In this document: one piece after another, positions 18,781 through 26,192 of the stretch | Numbering within the stretch: position 1 is the stretch's first letter | Layout: every line of letters starts with the position of its first letter | Origin: Agromyces sp. H17E-10 | GTDB taxonomy: Bacteria; Actinomycetota; Actinomycetes; Actinomycetales; Microbacteriaceae | Assembly (NCBI RefSeq): GCF_022919715.1 | Contig: NZ_CP095042.1 | Coordinates: 1,302,001-1,366,000, forward strand | Direction of reading: 5' to 3' | Length of the DNA stretch: 64,000 bases | Position numbers and translations under genes: made by a program | Notes under the pieces: model-generated | Told to the model about the DNA's origin: nothing | Database searches by the model: none | The model's input: the letters and a program-made list of their open reading frames with translations, nothing else

Positions 18781-19289
18781 CCGAGGCACGGGGCATCCTC
18801 GTCGACGGCAAGGCGACGCCGCGCGGACGGTTCCCGCACGCGCGTGTCTCGGGCGACCTCGTGTTCGTCTCGGGCACGTCGAGCCGCCGCCCCGACAACA
18901 CGATCGCGGGCGCCGACGCCGACGAGTTCGGCGCGACGCGGCTCGACATCGCCGTGCAGACCCGCGCCGTCATCGAGAACATCCGGGCGATCCTGGCCGA
19001 GGCGGGGTGCACGCTCGCCGACCTCGTGCAGGCGACGAGCTACCTCGTCGACATGAACGACTTCGCCGGGTACAACGCCGTGTGGGCCGAGTACTTCGAC
19101 GAGGGCGGGCCCGCCCGCACGACTGTGGCCGTGCACCAGCTGCCGCATCCGCACCTGCGCATCGAGATCCAGGCGATCGCGCGGCGTCCCGCCGGAGCAT
19201 CCGATTCGCCCGCGGCATCCGATTCGCCCGCGGCATCCGGCACCCGAACCGTACCCAGCACCACCACTCTCGAGGAGGAGAAGCAATGA
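18777..19289 (+). CDS. nbaF: RidA-family 2-aminomuconate deaminase
   Basis: YjgF/RidA-fold protein of 170 aa. The segment [19 protein letters not shown] and the [17 protein letters not shown] motif follow the NbaF/AmnD-like branch that deaminates 2-aminomuconate to 4-oxalocrotonate (2-oxohex-3-enedioate). The conserved RidA arginine appears in [12 protein letters not shown]. The core ends near residue 138; the remaining residues include two ASDSPA repeats encoded by GCATCC-containing units. It overlaps the decarboxylase and dioxygenase genes by 4 bases each. Confidence 0.85.
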   Translation: MTEARGILVDGKATPRGRFPHARVSGDLVFVSGTSSRRPDNTIAGADADEFGATRLDIAVQTRAVIENIRAILAEAGCTLADLVQATSYLVDMNDFAGYNAVWAEYFDEGGPARTTVAVHQLPHPHLRIEIQAIARRPAGASDSPAASDSPAASGTRTVPSTTTLEEEKQ

Positions 19290-19810
19290 CCACCATCCCA
19301 CCCGTGATCGATTTCCCGGCCTGGATCAAGGAGCACGAGCACCTGCTCAAGCCGCCGGTCAACAACAAGCAGGCGTTCATCCCGATGAACGACTTCATCG
19401 TGCAGGTCGTCGGCGGGCCGAACCAGCGCACCGACTTCCACTTCGACCCGTACGAGGAGTGGTTCTACCAGTACCGCGGCAACATGCACGTGAACATCCA
19501 GACGGAGGACGGGCCCCAGCGCATCGACATCCGCGAGGGCGAGATGTGGCTCCTGCCCGGCAACGTGTACCACTCGCCGCAGCGGCCCGAGGCGGGCTCG
19601 ATCGGCATCGTCATCGAGCGCATCCGCGAGGAGGGCACGCTCGAGAAGTTCGCCTGGTTCTGCCCGAACTGCAACACCAAGGTGCACGAGGTCGAGCTGC
19701 AGGTGCGTGACATCGTCGAGGACCTGCCGCCCGTCTTCCGCGAGTTCTACGAGAGCGAAGAGGGTCGGACGTGCCCGAACTGCGGCACCGTCCACCCCGG
19801 CAAGGGCTGA
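19286..19810 (+). CDS. nbaC: 3-hydroxyanthranilate 3,4-dioxygenase
   Basis: Cupin Fe(II) extradiol dioxygenase of 174 aa that opens 3-hydroxyanthranilate to 2-amino-3-carboxymuconate semialdehyde (ACMS). Iron ligands fit the family as His52, Glu58 and His96; substrate-binding Arg48, Arg100 and Glu111 are also present. A C-terminal rubredoxin-like site is formed by two CPNC pairs (Cys126/129 and Cys163/166), as in the bacterial enzymes. A strong GAGGAGG Shine-Dalgarno lies inside the end of the RidA gene. All active residues are intact. Confidence 0.95.
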   Translation: MTTIPPVIDFPAWIKEHEHLLKPPVNNKQAFIPMNDFIVQVVGGPNQRTDFHFDPYEEWFYQYRGNMHVNIQTEDGPQRIDIREGEMWLLPGNVYHSPQRPEAGSIGIVIERIREEGTLEKFAWFCPNCNTKVHEVELQVRDIVEDLPPVFREFYESEEGRTCPNCGTVHPGKG

Positions 19811-19815
19811 ACCCG

Positions 19816-20808
19816 TTGGGCACGATCGACGTCCACACGCACTTCGTGCCGAACGCCTGGCCCGACCTCGCCACCGAGGCCGGGCCCGGCGTCTGGCCGA
19901 CGCTGCGCGTGGACTCCGAGCGCGAGGCGATGATCATGCTCGGTTCGACCGAGTTCCGTCGCATCGATGATCGCTGCTGGGACGCCGAGGCGCGACTGGC
20001 CGACATGGACGCCGACGGCGTCGAACTGCAGGTCATCTCGCCGACCCCGGTCTTCTTCTCGTACGACGCGTCGGGGGATGCCGCTGCGCGAGTCGCCCGC
20101 ATCTTCAACGACCTCGCGCTCGAGGTCAGCGCCCCCGCCCCCGACCGGTTCGTGCCGTTCGCCCAGGTGCCGCTGCAGGACACCGACGCGGCCTGCGCCG
20201 AGGCGTCGCGTGCGATCGCCTCGGGGCACGCGGGCGTCGAGATCGGCAACCACGTCGGCGACCGCGACCTCGACGACGAGGGCATCGTCACGTTCCTGCA
20301 GCACTGCGCGAGCGAGGGCATCCCCGTGTTCGTGCACCCGTGGGACATGCCGGGCTCGCCCCGCCTCGACCGCTGGATGGCCCGCTGGCTCGCCGGAATG
20401 CCCGCCGAGACGCACCTGTCGATCATCGCCATGATCCTCGGGGGCGTGTTCGACCGGGTACCGCCGTCGCTGCGCATCGCCTTCGCCCACGGCGGCGGGT
20501 CGTTCGCGTTCTGGCTCGGCCGGTTCGAGAACGCCTGGCATCAGCGGCGCGACCTCATCGGTGTCAGCGAGCGGCCGCCGTCGGCCTACCTCGACCGGTT
20601 CAGCGTCGACTCGGTCGTGTTCGACCCCGCCGCGCTGCGGCTGCTCGTCGACACGCTCGGCGCGTCGCAGGTGATGGTGGGCAGCGACTACCCCTACCCG
20701 CTCGGTGAACGCCCCGTCGGGTCGGTCGTCGACCGTGCCGGCTTCCTGACCGCCGACCAGGCCGAGGCGATCCGGCGCGGCAACGCGCTGCGATTCCTCG
20801 GGCGGTGA
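19816..20808 (+). CDS. nbaD: 2-amino-3-carboxymuconate-6-semialdehyde decarboxylase
   Basis: Zn-dependent amidohydrolase-fold decarboxylase of 330 aa (ACMSD), turning the ring-cleavage product ACMS into 2-aminomuconate semialdehyde and so keeping it from cyclising to quinolinate. Metal-binding motifs are IDVHTHFVP at the N-terminus, VFVHPWDMPG, FAHGGGSFAF and GSDYPYPLG (Asp). The TTG at 19816 is preferred: it sits right before the first metal-binding motif, with AAGGG upstream. A GTG at 19771 inside the dioxygenase gene is the alternative (345 aa). Confidence 0.92.
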   Translation: MGTIDVHTHFVPNAWPDLATEAGPGVWPTLRVDSEREAMIMLGSTEFRRIDDRCWDAEARLADMDADGVELQVISPTPVFFSYDASGDAAARVARIFNDLALEVSAPAPDRFVPFAQVPLQDTDAACAEASRAIASGHAGVEIGNHVGDRDLDDEGIVTFLQHCASEGIPVFVHPWDMPGSPRLDRWMARWLAGMPAETHLSIIAMILGGVFDRVPPSLRIAFAHGGGSFAFWLGRFENAWHQRRDLIGVSERPPSAYLDRFSVDSVVFDPAALRLLVDTLGASQVMVGSDYPYPLGERPVGSVVDRAGFLTADQAEAIRRGNALRFLGR

Positions 20809-20892
20809 GCGGGATGCCGCGTTCGATGCATCCCTGATCCGCCCCGCCTCCGACCGACCCACCCTCTCGTCCCGACCTGACCGGAGCTACGC

Positions 20893-22302
20893 ATGACCCT
20901 CGCGACCACCCCGCACACGATCGACCGCGCGACGTGCGCCGACCTCGACGCGGCCGACCCGCTCGCCGCGCTCCGCGAGCGGTTCGACCTGCCCGAGAGC
21001 GTCGTCTACCTCGACGGCAACTCGCTCGGCGCACTGCCGCGCACGACGGCGGCGCACGTCGAGCGGGTGATCCGCGAGGAGTGGGGCACCGGACTCATCC
21101 GCAGCTGGAACGACGCGGGCTGGTTCGACAAGCCGCGCACGCTCGGCGACCGCATCGCGCCGCTCATCGGAGCCGCGGCCGGCGAGGTCGTGCTCGGCGA
21201 CTCGACCTCGGCGAGCCTCTTCCAGGTCGCGATGGCGGCGGCGCGACTCCGACCCGGCCGGCGGGTGATCGTGTCGGAGCGCGGCAGCTTCCCGACCGAC
21301 CTGTACATCCTCGAGAGCGTGCAGGAACTCGCCGGCGCGGCCGGCGCCCCGCTCGAGCGCCGGCTCATCGACGGCGAGGACGACCTCGACGCGGTGCTCG
21401 GCGACGACGTCGCGGTCGTCGTGCTCACCCACGTCAACTACCGCACCGGGCGCATGTACGACCTGGCCGAGGTGACGCGTCGCGTGCACGAGGCGGGCGC
21501 GCTCATGGTGTGGGACCTCTGCCACTCGGTCGGCGCGGTGCCGGTCGACCTCAACGGGGCGGGCGCCGACTTCGCGATCGGCTGCACCTACAAATACCTC
21601 AACGGCGGACCGGGCTCGCCGTCGTTCATCTGGGTCGCCGAGCGCCACCAGGCCGACGCTCGCCCGGCACTCACCGGCTGGCACGGGCACGCACGCCCCT
21701 TCGACTTCGGCATCGACTACGCCCCCGCCGAGGGCATCACCCGGTTCCGCGTCGGCACGCCCCAGCTGCTCTCGGTCGCGGGACTCGAGGCGAGCCTCGA
21801 CGTGTGGGACGACGTCGACCTGGAGGCCCTCCGCGAGAAGAGCCTGCGCCTCACCGAGCTCTTCATCTCGCTCGTCGACGCGCGCCTCGGTCGCTTCGGC
21901 GTCGAGGTCGTCACGCCCCGGCAGTCGGCGCGCCGCGGGAGCCAGGTCTCGCTGCGGTTCGCGGGGGCGGCACGCACTGGCGGCTCGGCCGGCAGCTCGG
22001 CCGGCAGCTCGGCCGGCACCTCGGCCGGCACCTCGGCCGGCGCCTCGGACGACACCGGCGTTGCCGCCGCGACCACCCCCAGCGTCCTGCCCGAGACCGC
22101 CGACGGCTACGCGGTCATGCAGGCCATCATCGAGCGGGGCGTCATCGGCGACTTCCGCGCGCCCGACCTCATGCGATTCGGCTTCACCCCGCTCTACGTC
22201 ACGCACACCGACGTCTGGGACGCGGTCGCCGTGCTCGAGGACGTGCTCGCGACCGAGTCGTGGCGCGACGAGCGCTTCGCCCGCCGCGGCGCCGTCACCT
22301 GA
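20893..22302 (+). CDS. kynU: Kynureninase with low-complexity insertion
   Basis: PLP enzyme of 469 aa that cleaves kynurenine or 3-hydroxykynurenine to (3-hydroxy)anthranilate and alanine. DGNSLGALPR, SWNDAGWFDKPRTLGDRIAPLI (split here for clarity as SWNDAGWF and GDRIAPLI), WDLCHSVGAVP and the PLP lysine in CTYKYLNGGPGSP (Lys234) are intact. Typical bacterial kynureninases are about 416 aa; the excess is a Gly/Ser/Ala/Thr stretch at residues 360-402, encoded by six 12-bp repeats, placed before the conserved RGVIGDFRAPDLMRFGFTPLY. It starts 84 bp after the decarboxylase gene and feeds the dioxygenase. Kynurenine 3-monooxygenase, formamidase and tryptophan dioxygenase genes are not in the window. 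Confidence 0.92.
   Translation: MTLATTPHTIDRATCADLDAADPLAALRERFDLPESVVYLDGNSLGALPRTTAAHVERVIREEWGTGLIRSWNDAGWFDKPRTLGDRIAPLIGAAAGEVVLGDSTSASLFQVAMAAARLRPGRRVIVSERGSFPTDLYILESVQELAGAAGAPLERRLIDGEDDLDAVLGDDVAVVVLTHVNYRTGRMYDLAEVTRRVHEAGALMVWDLCHSVGAVPVDLNGAGADFAIGCTYKYLNGGPGSPSFIWVAERHQADARPALTGWHGHARPFDFGIDYAPAEGITRFRVGTPQLLSVAGLEASLDVWDDVDLEALREKSLRLTELFISLVDARLGRFGVEVVTPRQSARRGSQVSLRFAGAARTGGSAGSSAGSSAGTSAGTSAGASDDTGVAAATTPSVLPETADGYAVMQAIIERGVIGDFRAPDLMRFGFTPLYVTHTDVWDAVAVLEDVLATESWRDERFARRGAVT
21979..22050 (+). repeat. 12-bp tandem repeat inside kynU
   Basis: Six in-frame units of GGC-nnn-TCG-GCC, with second codons GGC, AGC, AGC, ACC, ACC and GCC; the last unit is incomplete. They encode Gly-x-Ser-Ala repeats. 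Confidence 0.9.
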
Positions 22303-22327
22303 CCGCCCAACTTTCTGAACGGCCCCT

Positions 22328-22374
22328 CGAAAGTGCACTTCCCGCCCGAAAGCGGGCGATGAGTGCACTCTCGA
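22328..22374. repeat. Hairpin repeat family, copy 2
   Basis: CGAAAGTGCACTT ... GAGTGCACTCTCG around the core CCCGCCCGAAAGCGGGCG. It starts 26 bp after the kynU stop and may act as its terminator. Confidence 0.75.
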
Positions 22375-22420
22375 TGCACCCCCACAGCCGCATCCTGCTC
22401 GAGCGACCAAGCCCACACGT

Positions 22421-22468
22421 CGAAAGCGCACTTCCCGCCCGAAAGCGGACGATGAGTGCACGCTCGAC
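22421..22468. repeat. Hairpin repeat family, copy 3
   Basis: CGAAAGCGCACTT ... GAGTGCACGCTCG around CCCGCCCGAAAGCGGACG, 93 bp after copy 2 and in the same orientation. Confidence 0.75.
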
Positions 22469-22550
22469 GCCGAGAAACATGGGTGAACCGAGCGCGCCGA
22501 CGCCGCTTACGCGGGCGGGCTGAAACATGAGACGGATGCCTCGCGCCGAT

Positions 22551-22587
22551 GTGTACACTCAGGGCATGATGTTCGCCGGCGTGTACA
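22551..22587. promoter_or_regulatory. Putative PucR autoregulatory operator
   Basis: GTGTACACTCAGGG at the left and GTGTACA at the right flank TTCGCC; TGTACAC (22552-22558) and GTGTACA (22581-22587) are inverted. The whole block matches 5737-5774 upstream of gabT. It lies 42 bp before the PucR start codon. Confidence 0.5.
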
Positions 22588-22628
22588 GCGCGCCGGTCGG
22601 GTAACCCACCGATCCCGAGGCGTGCCGC

Positions 22629-24188
22629 ATGAAGCCCACCGTGCAGACCCTGCTGTCCCACCCCGAGCTCGGCCTCGGCCTCCTCACTCCGGCCGACTCC
22701 CTCCCCGACGGCGCGCTCGAGGCGACGGTCGTGTGGGCGCACAGCTCCGACCTCGCCGATCCGACGCCGTTCCTCGACGCGGGACACGTGCTGCTCACGA
22801 CCGGCACGCAGTTCGCCGAGGGCGTCGTGGGCGACGATTCCGGCGACGCGGGGTTCGCCGACTCGTACGTCGCGCGCCTGCGCGAGAAGGGCATCGCCGC
22901 GCTCGGCTTCGGCACCGAGGTGATCCGCGCCGGCACGCCCGACGCGCTCGTCGCCGCCTGCACGGCGCAGGGACTGCCACTCTTCGAGGTTCCGTACCGG
23001 GTGCCGTTCATCGCGATCGCGCGCACCGTCGCCGACCTCATCGCCGAAGACGCGTACGCCCGCCAGGCGTGGGCGCTCGCCGCCCAGCGTGCGATCTCGC
23101 TCGCCGCGCTGCGCCCCGACGGCCTCTCGGCGACGCTCGCCGAGCTCTCGCATCGACTCGGCGCCTGGGTCGGCCTCATCGACGCGACCGGCACCCTCGA
23201 CCGCGAGGCCCCGGCCGACGGACTCCCCCAGCCCGCCCTCGGCGAGGTCGTCGGCGAGGCGCGTTCGATGCTGCGCCGTGGCCAGCGCGCGAGCCGCACG
23301 CTGCTCGCCGCCGAGTCGACCGATTCGCCGCAGCGCATGACCCTGCAGACTCTCGGCGGCGGCGGATCGCTTCGCGGCGTGCTCGCGATCGGCGACTCGG
23401 CCGAGCTCGACGCCGCCGGTCGCGAGGTCGTGAACTCGGTCATCGCCCTCGCCGGCCTCGCCCTCGAGCAGAACCGCGACCTCGACCGCGCACGTGGCCA
23501 CCTGCGGTCGGGCCTCCTGCGCGGCATCCTCGACGGCGACACCGCCCTCGCCGAGCGCGTCTCGGCCGAGATGTGGGGCCCCCTTCCCGAGGCGCCGGTG
23601 CGCGTCATCGTGACGGATGCCCCTGCCCAGGTCGACCGCATGACCGAGTTGCTCGAACTGCGGGTCGAGGAGCGCGGGGGCCGCCTGTTCTTCGGCCGCG
23701 ACGACGAGCGTTTCGTGCTCATCGTCGAGGAGGCCGACGCGCCGGTCGCCGACGAGCTCGCGGCCGAGTTCGAGCTGCCCGTCGGCGTCTCCGACCCCGT
23801 GGCCGACGCCGGGGTTCCGCAGGCGCACGAACAGGCGCTGCGAGCCCTCGACCGAGCCCGTGAGAGCGGTGCCGGCGTCGTCAACTTCGACGAGATCAGC
23901 CGGCAGGGGGTGCTCGCGTTCCTCGCCCGCACCGACGCACGGGCCGTCGCATTCGCGACGCTCGCCCCGCTCACCGCGCACGACGCCGCGAACGGCACGA
24001 CCCTCGTCGAGACGACCCGCACGTGGCTCGAGCACGGCGGCCAGTTCGACGCCACGGCGCAGGAGCTCGGCGTGCACCGGCACACCGTGCGCAGCCGCAT
24101 CGCGCTCGCCGAGCGGCTGCTCGGGCGCGACCTCTCGGGGTTCCACGCGCGCGCCGACCTGTGGGCGGCGCTGCTCGCGGTCGAGTAA
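22629..24188 (+). CDS. PucR-family transcriptional regulator (candidate gab/putrescine regulator)
   Basis: Cytosolic regulator of 519 aa. The N-terminal PucR sensory domain covers about residues 1-130, the middle is GGDEF-like, and a C-terminal PucR helix-turn-helix near 465-515 contains DATAQELGVHRHTVRSRIALAERLLGR (split: DATAQELGVHRHTV and RSRIALAERL). PucR-type proteins control purine, proline and GABA catabolism; GabR of Corynebacterium is of this family. The element upstream of this gene matches the one upstream of gabT 17 kb away, so control of the gab-put operon plus autoregulation is the best guess. Control of kynU, which ends 326 bp upstream, is the alternative. Confidence 0.85.
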   Translation: MKPTVQTLLSHPELGLGLLTPADSLPDGALEATVVWAHSSDLADPTPFLDAGHVLLTTGTQFAEGVVGDDSGDAGFADSYVARLREKGIAALGFGTEVIRAGTPDALVAACTAQGLPLFEVPYRVPFIAIARTVADLIAEDAYARQAWALAAQRAISLAALRPDGLSATLAELSHRLGAWVGLIDATGTLDREAPADGLPQPALGEVVGEARSMLRRGQRASRTLLAAESTDSPQRMTLQTLGGGGSLRGVLAIGDSAELDAAGREVVNSVIALAGLALEQNRDLDRARGHLRSGLLRGILDGDTALAERVSAEMWGPLPEAPVRVIVTDAPAQVDRMTELLELRVEERGGRLFFGRDDERFVLIVEEADAPVADELAAEFELPVGVSDPVADAGVPQAHEQALRALDRARESGAGVVNFDEISRQGVLAFLARTDARAVAFATLAPLTAHDAANGTTLVETTRTWLEHGGQFDATAQELGVHRHTVRSRIALAERLLGRDLSGFHARADLWAALLAVE

Positions 24189-24270
24189 GGCGGATCACGG
24201 TACCTGAAGCTGTGCCACGCCCGCTCGCGTGCTCGCCCGCGCCCGCGCACCCGCGCCCCCACTCGACCGC

Positions 24271-24356
24271 GCGCCACGATCTCGGCGATCGCCACTGCCT
24301 CGGACCGGTTCGGGAGGATCGGTCCGATTCCATGGCGATCGCCGAATTCGTGGCGC
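24271..24356. terminator. Long inverted repeat between convergent genes
   Basis: Arms 24271-24307 and 24320-24356 match at about 30 of 37 positions. Perfect blocks are GCGCCACGA, TCGGCGATCGCCA and TCGGACCG, around a 12-nt loop. It lies between the ends of the PucR and GH1 genes and is a likely bidirectional terminator or a mobile palindrome. Confidence 0.65.
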
Positions 24357-24368
24357 GGATGACGCGCG

Positions 24369-25778
24369 CTATCGCTCCTGCGCCGCCACGAGGTCGCGGT
24401 ACCAGGCGAACGAGTCCTTGCGGGTGCGCTCGCCCGTCTCGAAGTCGACGTGCACGAGTCCGAACCGCTGCGTGTAGCCCTGCGCCCACTCGAAGTTGTC
24501 CATGAGCGACCACACGAAGTAGCCGCGCACGTCGACGCCCTGCTCGATCGCATCGGCGACGGCCCGGAGGTGCCCGTCGAGGTAGGCGATGCGCTCGACG
24601 TCGTGCACGGCGCGGCTGCCCTCAGCACCCGTGACGACCTGGTCGGGATACGAGGCGCCGTTCTCAGTGATGACGACCGGCGGCAGTGCGTCGCCGTAGT
24701 CGCGATGCAGGCTCACGAGCAGCTCGCCGAACGCGGCGGGCACGACGGGCCAGTCGAAGCCGGTCACGGGGGTTCCCGCGGGCGGCTCCGCCGGCTCGAA
24801 CGGCAACCCGGCGAGCGCGAACTCCGACCCCTCGGCGGGCGCGGCGACGTACGTCGGGTTGTACGAGTTCACGCCGTAGAAGTCGAGCGGCGCGGAGATC
24901 ACCTCGAGGTCGCCGTCTTCGAGCCCCGGGAACACCTCGAGCCCGAACGCCGACAGGTCGGGGTAGGCGCCCGTCAGCACGGGGTCGATGAAGGTGCGGT
25001 TGTAGACGAGGTCGAACGCGCCCGCGGCCATGAGGTCGGCGGGGTCGCTCGAAGCGGGCACGACGAGGGTGTGGTTGTTCGTGATGCCGACCTCGACCGA
25101 ACCCGAACCCGAACCCGACCCCGCGGCGCGGATCGCCGCGACCGCGAGCCCGTGCCCGAGCAGCTGGTGGTGCACCGTCGGCAGCGCACCGAGCATGAGC
25201 TGCCGCCCGGGCGCCTGCGTGCCGAGGGCGTAACCCTCGAGCGTGGTCATGGCCGGTTCGTTGAGCGTGATCCATCGCCCGACGCGGTCGCCGAGCCGGT
25301 CGAGCACGAGCCCCACGTACTCGGCGTACCGCGCGGCGGTGTCGCGTGCGAGCCAGCCGCCCGCGTCCTCGAGCGGCTGCGGCAGGTCCCAGTGGTAGAG
25401 CGTCACGAGCGGCGCGATGCCGGCCTCGGCCAGTGCGTCGACGAACCGCTCGTAGTGGTCGAGGCCCGCGGCGTTGGCCGGCCCGGTGCCGCCCGGCTGC
25501 ACGCGCGGCCACGAGATGGAGAACCGATAGTCGGTCGCGCCGAGGTCGACGAGCTCCGCGATGTCGTCGCGATACCGGCGATAGCTGTCGGCCGCCACGA
25601 GGGCGTTCGACCCGTCGACGACGCGCCCCGGCTCGGCCGTGAACGTGTCCCAGATGCTCGGCCCGCGCCCGTCGGCGGTCGTCGACCCCTCGATCTGGAA
25701 GGCCGCGGTCGCCGCACCCCACCGGAATCCCCGCGGGAAGCGCGGCAGATCCGCCGCACGCGCGCTCGAAGCATCCAT
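24369..25778 (-). CDS. GH1 family beta-glucosidase
   Basis: Glycoside hydrolase family 1 enzyme of 469 aa, predicted cytosolic (no signal peptide), hydrolysing beta-glucosides or related disaccharides. The N-terminus has FPRGFRWGAATAAFQIEGS; the acid/base glutamate is in TLNEPAM and the nucleophile in VITENGASY. The C-terminal WSLMDNFEWAQGYTQRFGLVHVD (as WSLMDNFEWA and RFGLVHVD) is diagnostic. The ATG at 25778 was chosen from homology and an AGCGAGG site. No transporter lies next to it, so the physiological sugar is unknown. An inverted repeat 30 bp upstream may be an operator. Confidence 0.92.
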   Translation of the reverse strand: MDASSARAADLPRFPRGFRWGAATAAFQIEGSTTADGRGPSIWDTFTAEPGRVVDGSNALVAADSYRRYRDDIAELVDLGATDYRFSISWPRVQPGGTGPANAAGLDHYERFVDALAEAGIAPLVTLYHWDLPQPLEDAGGWLARDTAARYAEYVGLVLDRLGDRVGRWITLNEPAMTTLEGYALGTQAPGRQLMLGALPTVHHQLLGHGLAVAAIRAAGSGSGSGSVEVGITNNHTLVVPASSDPADLMAAGAFDLVYNRTFIDPVLTGAYPDLSAFGLEVFPGLEDGDLEVISAPLDFYGVNSYNPTYVAAPAEGSEFALAGLPFEPAEPPAGTPVTGFDWPVVPAAFGELLVSLHRDYGDALPPVVITENGASYPDQVVTGAEGSRAVHDVERIAYLDGHLRAVADAIEQGVDVRGYFVWSLMDNFEWAQGYTQRFGLVHVDFETGERTRKDSFAWYRDLVAAQER

Positions 25779-25807
25779 CGTGAACCTCGCTGTTCTCTGT
25801 GCCGTCG

Positions 25808-25839
25808 GGCAGAAGTGGGACGTTTGACCCAGTTCTGCC
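25808..25839. promoter_or_regulatory. Inverted repeat upstream of the GH1 gene
   Basis: GGCAGAAGTGGG (25808-25819) faces CCCAGTTCTGCC (25828-25839) across 8 bp. The arms are complementary except for one position. It lies in the 145-bp gap shared by the divergent GH1 and DUF1918 genes; operator or leader hairpin. Confidence 0.45.
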
Positions 25840-25923
25840 ACCCTACCCGTCGGTCCGCTGCGCAGGAAGCACTTTCCGGCCCGCACCGCCCGGCGTACGC
25901 TGTAACCGTCGGAGGGGGTTGCG

Positions 25924-26112
25924 ATGCAGGCCACGGTGGGCGAACGCCTCGTCATCCACGGAAAGCAGGTCGGCCAGCCCGGCCGGCACGGCGAGATCCT
26001 CGAGGTGCGCGGCGAGGACGGCGGGCCGCCGTACCTCGTGCGCTTCGACGACGGGCACGAGACGCTGCTCTACCCGGGCGCCGACTGCGAGGTCGAACAC
26101 GCCGCCGAGTAG
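25924..26112 (+). CDS. DUF1918 small protein
   Basis: Protein of 62 aa made almost entirely of one DUF1918 domain: GERLVIHGKQVGQPGRHGEILEVRG followed by GPPYLVRFDDGHETLLYPG (both shown in part: VGERLVIHGKQVGQPG and VRFDDGHETLLYPG). This is an SH3-like small barrel common in Actinomycetota with no established function. A strong GGAGGG Shine-Dalgarno precedes the ATG. It stands alone, divergent from GH1. Confidence 0.85.
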   Translation: MQATVGERLVIHGKQVGQPGRHGEILEVRGEDGGPPYLVRFDDGHETLLYPGADCEVEHAAE

Positions 26113-26192
26113 GCCTCGGCCGAGGCATCCGGTTCGCATCGATGCAGGGCGAGCGGGATGCCTCGCGCCCGCGCCGCGCTAGCGTTGACGGC

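Larger units (their letters stand above)
22303..22628. other. Intergenic region with two hairpin repeats and the PucR promoter
   Basis: This 326-bp gap follows kynU. It contains two members of the 48-bp hairpin family, either of which could terminate kynU transcription, and then a GTGTAC-flanked element in front of the PucR gene. No supported coding frame is present. Confidence 0.7.

Noticed and set aside
22328..22468. CRISPR-like pair of repeats after kynU
   Set aside because: Only two copies here, each itself a hairpin, with a third copy 16 kb away and no spacer regularity or cas genes. They are dispersed hairpin repeats.
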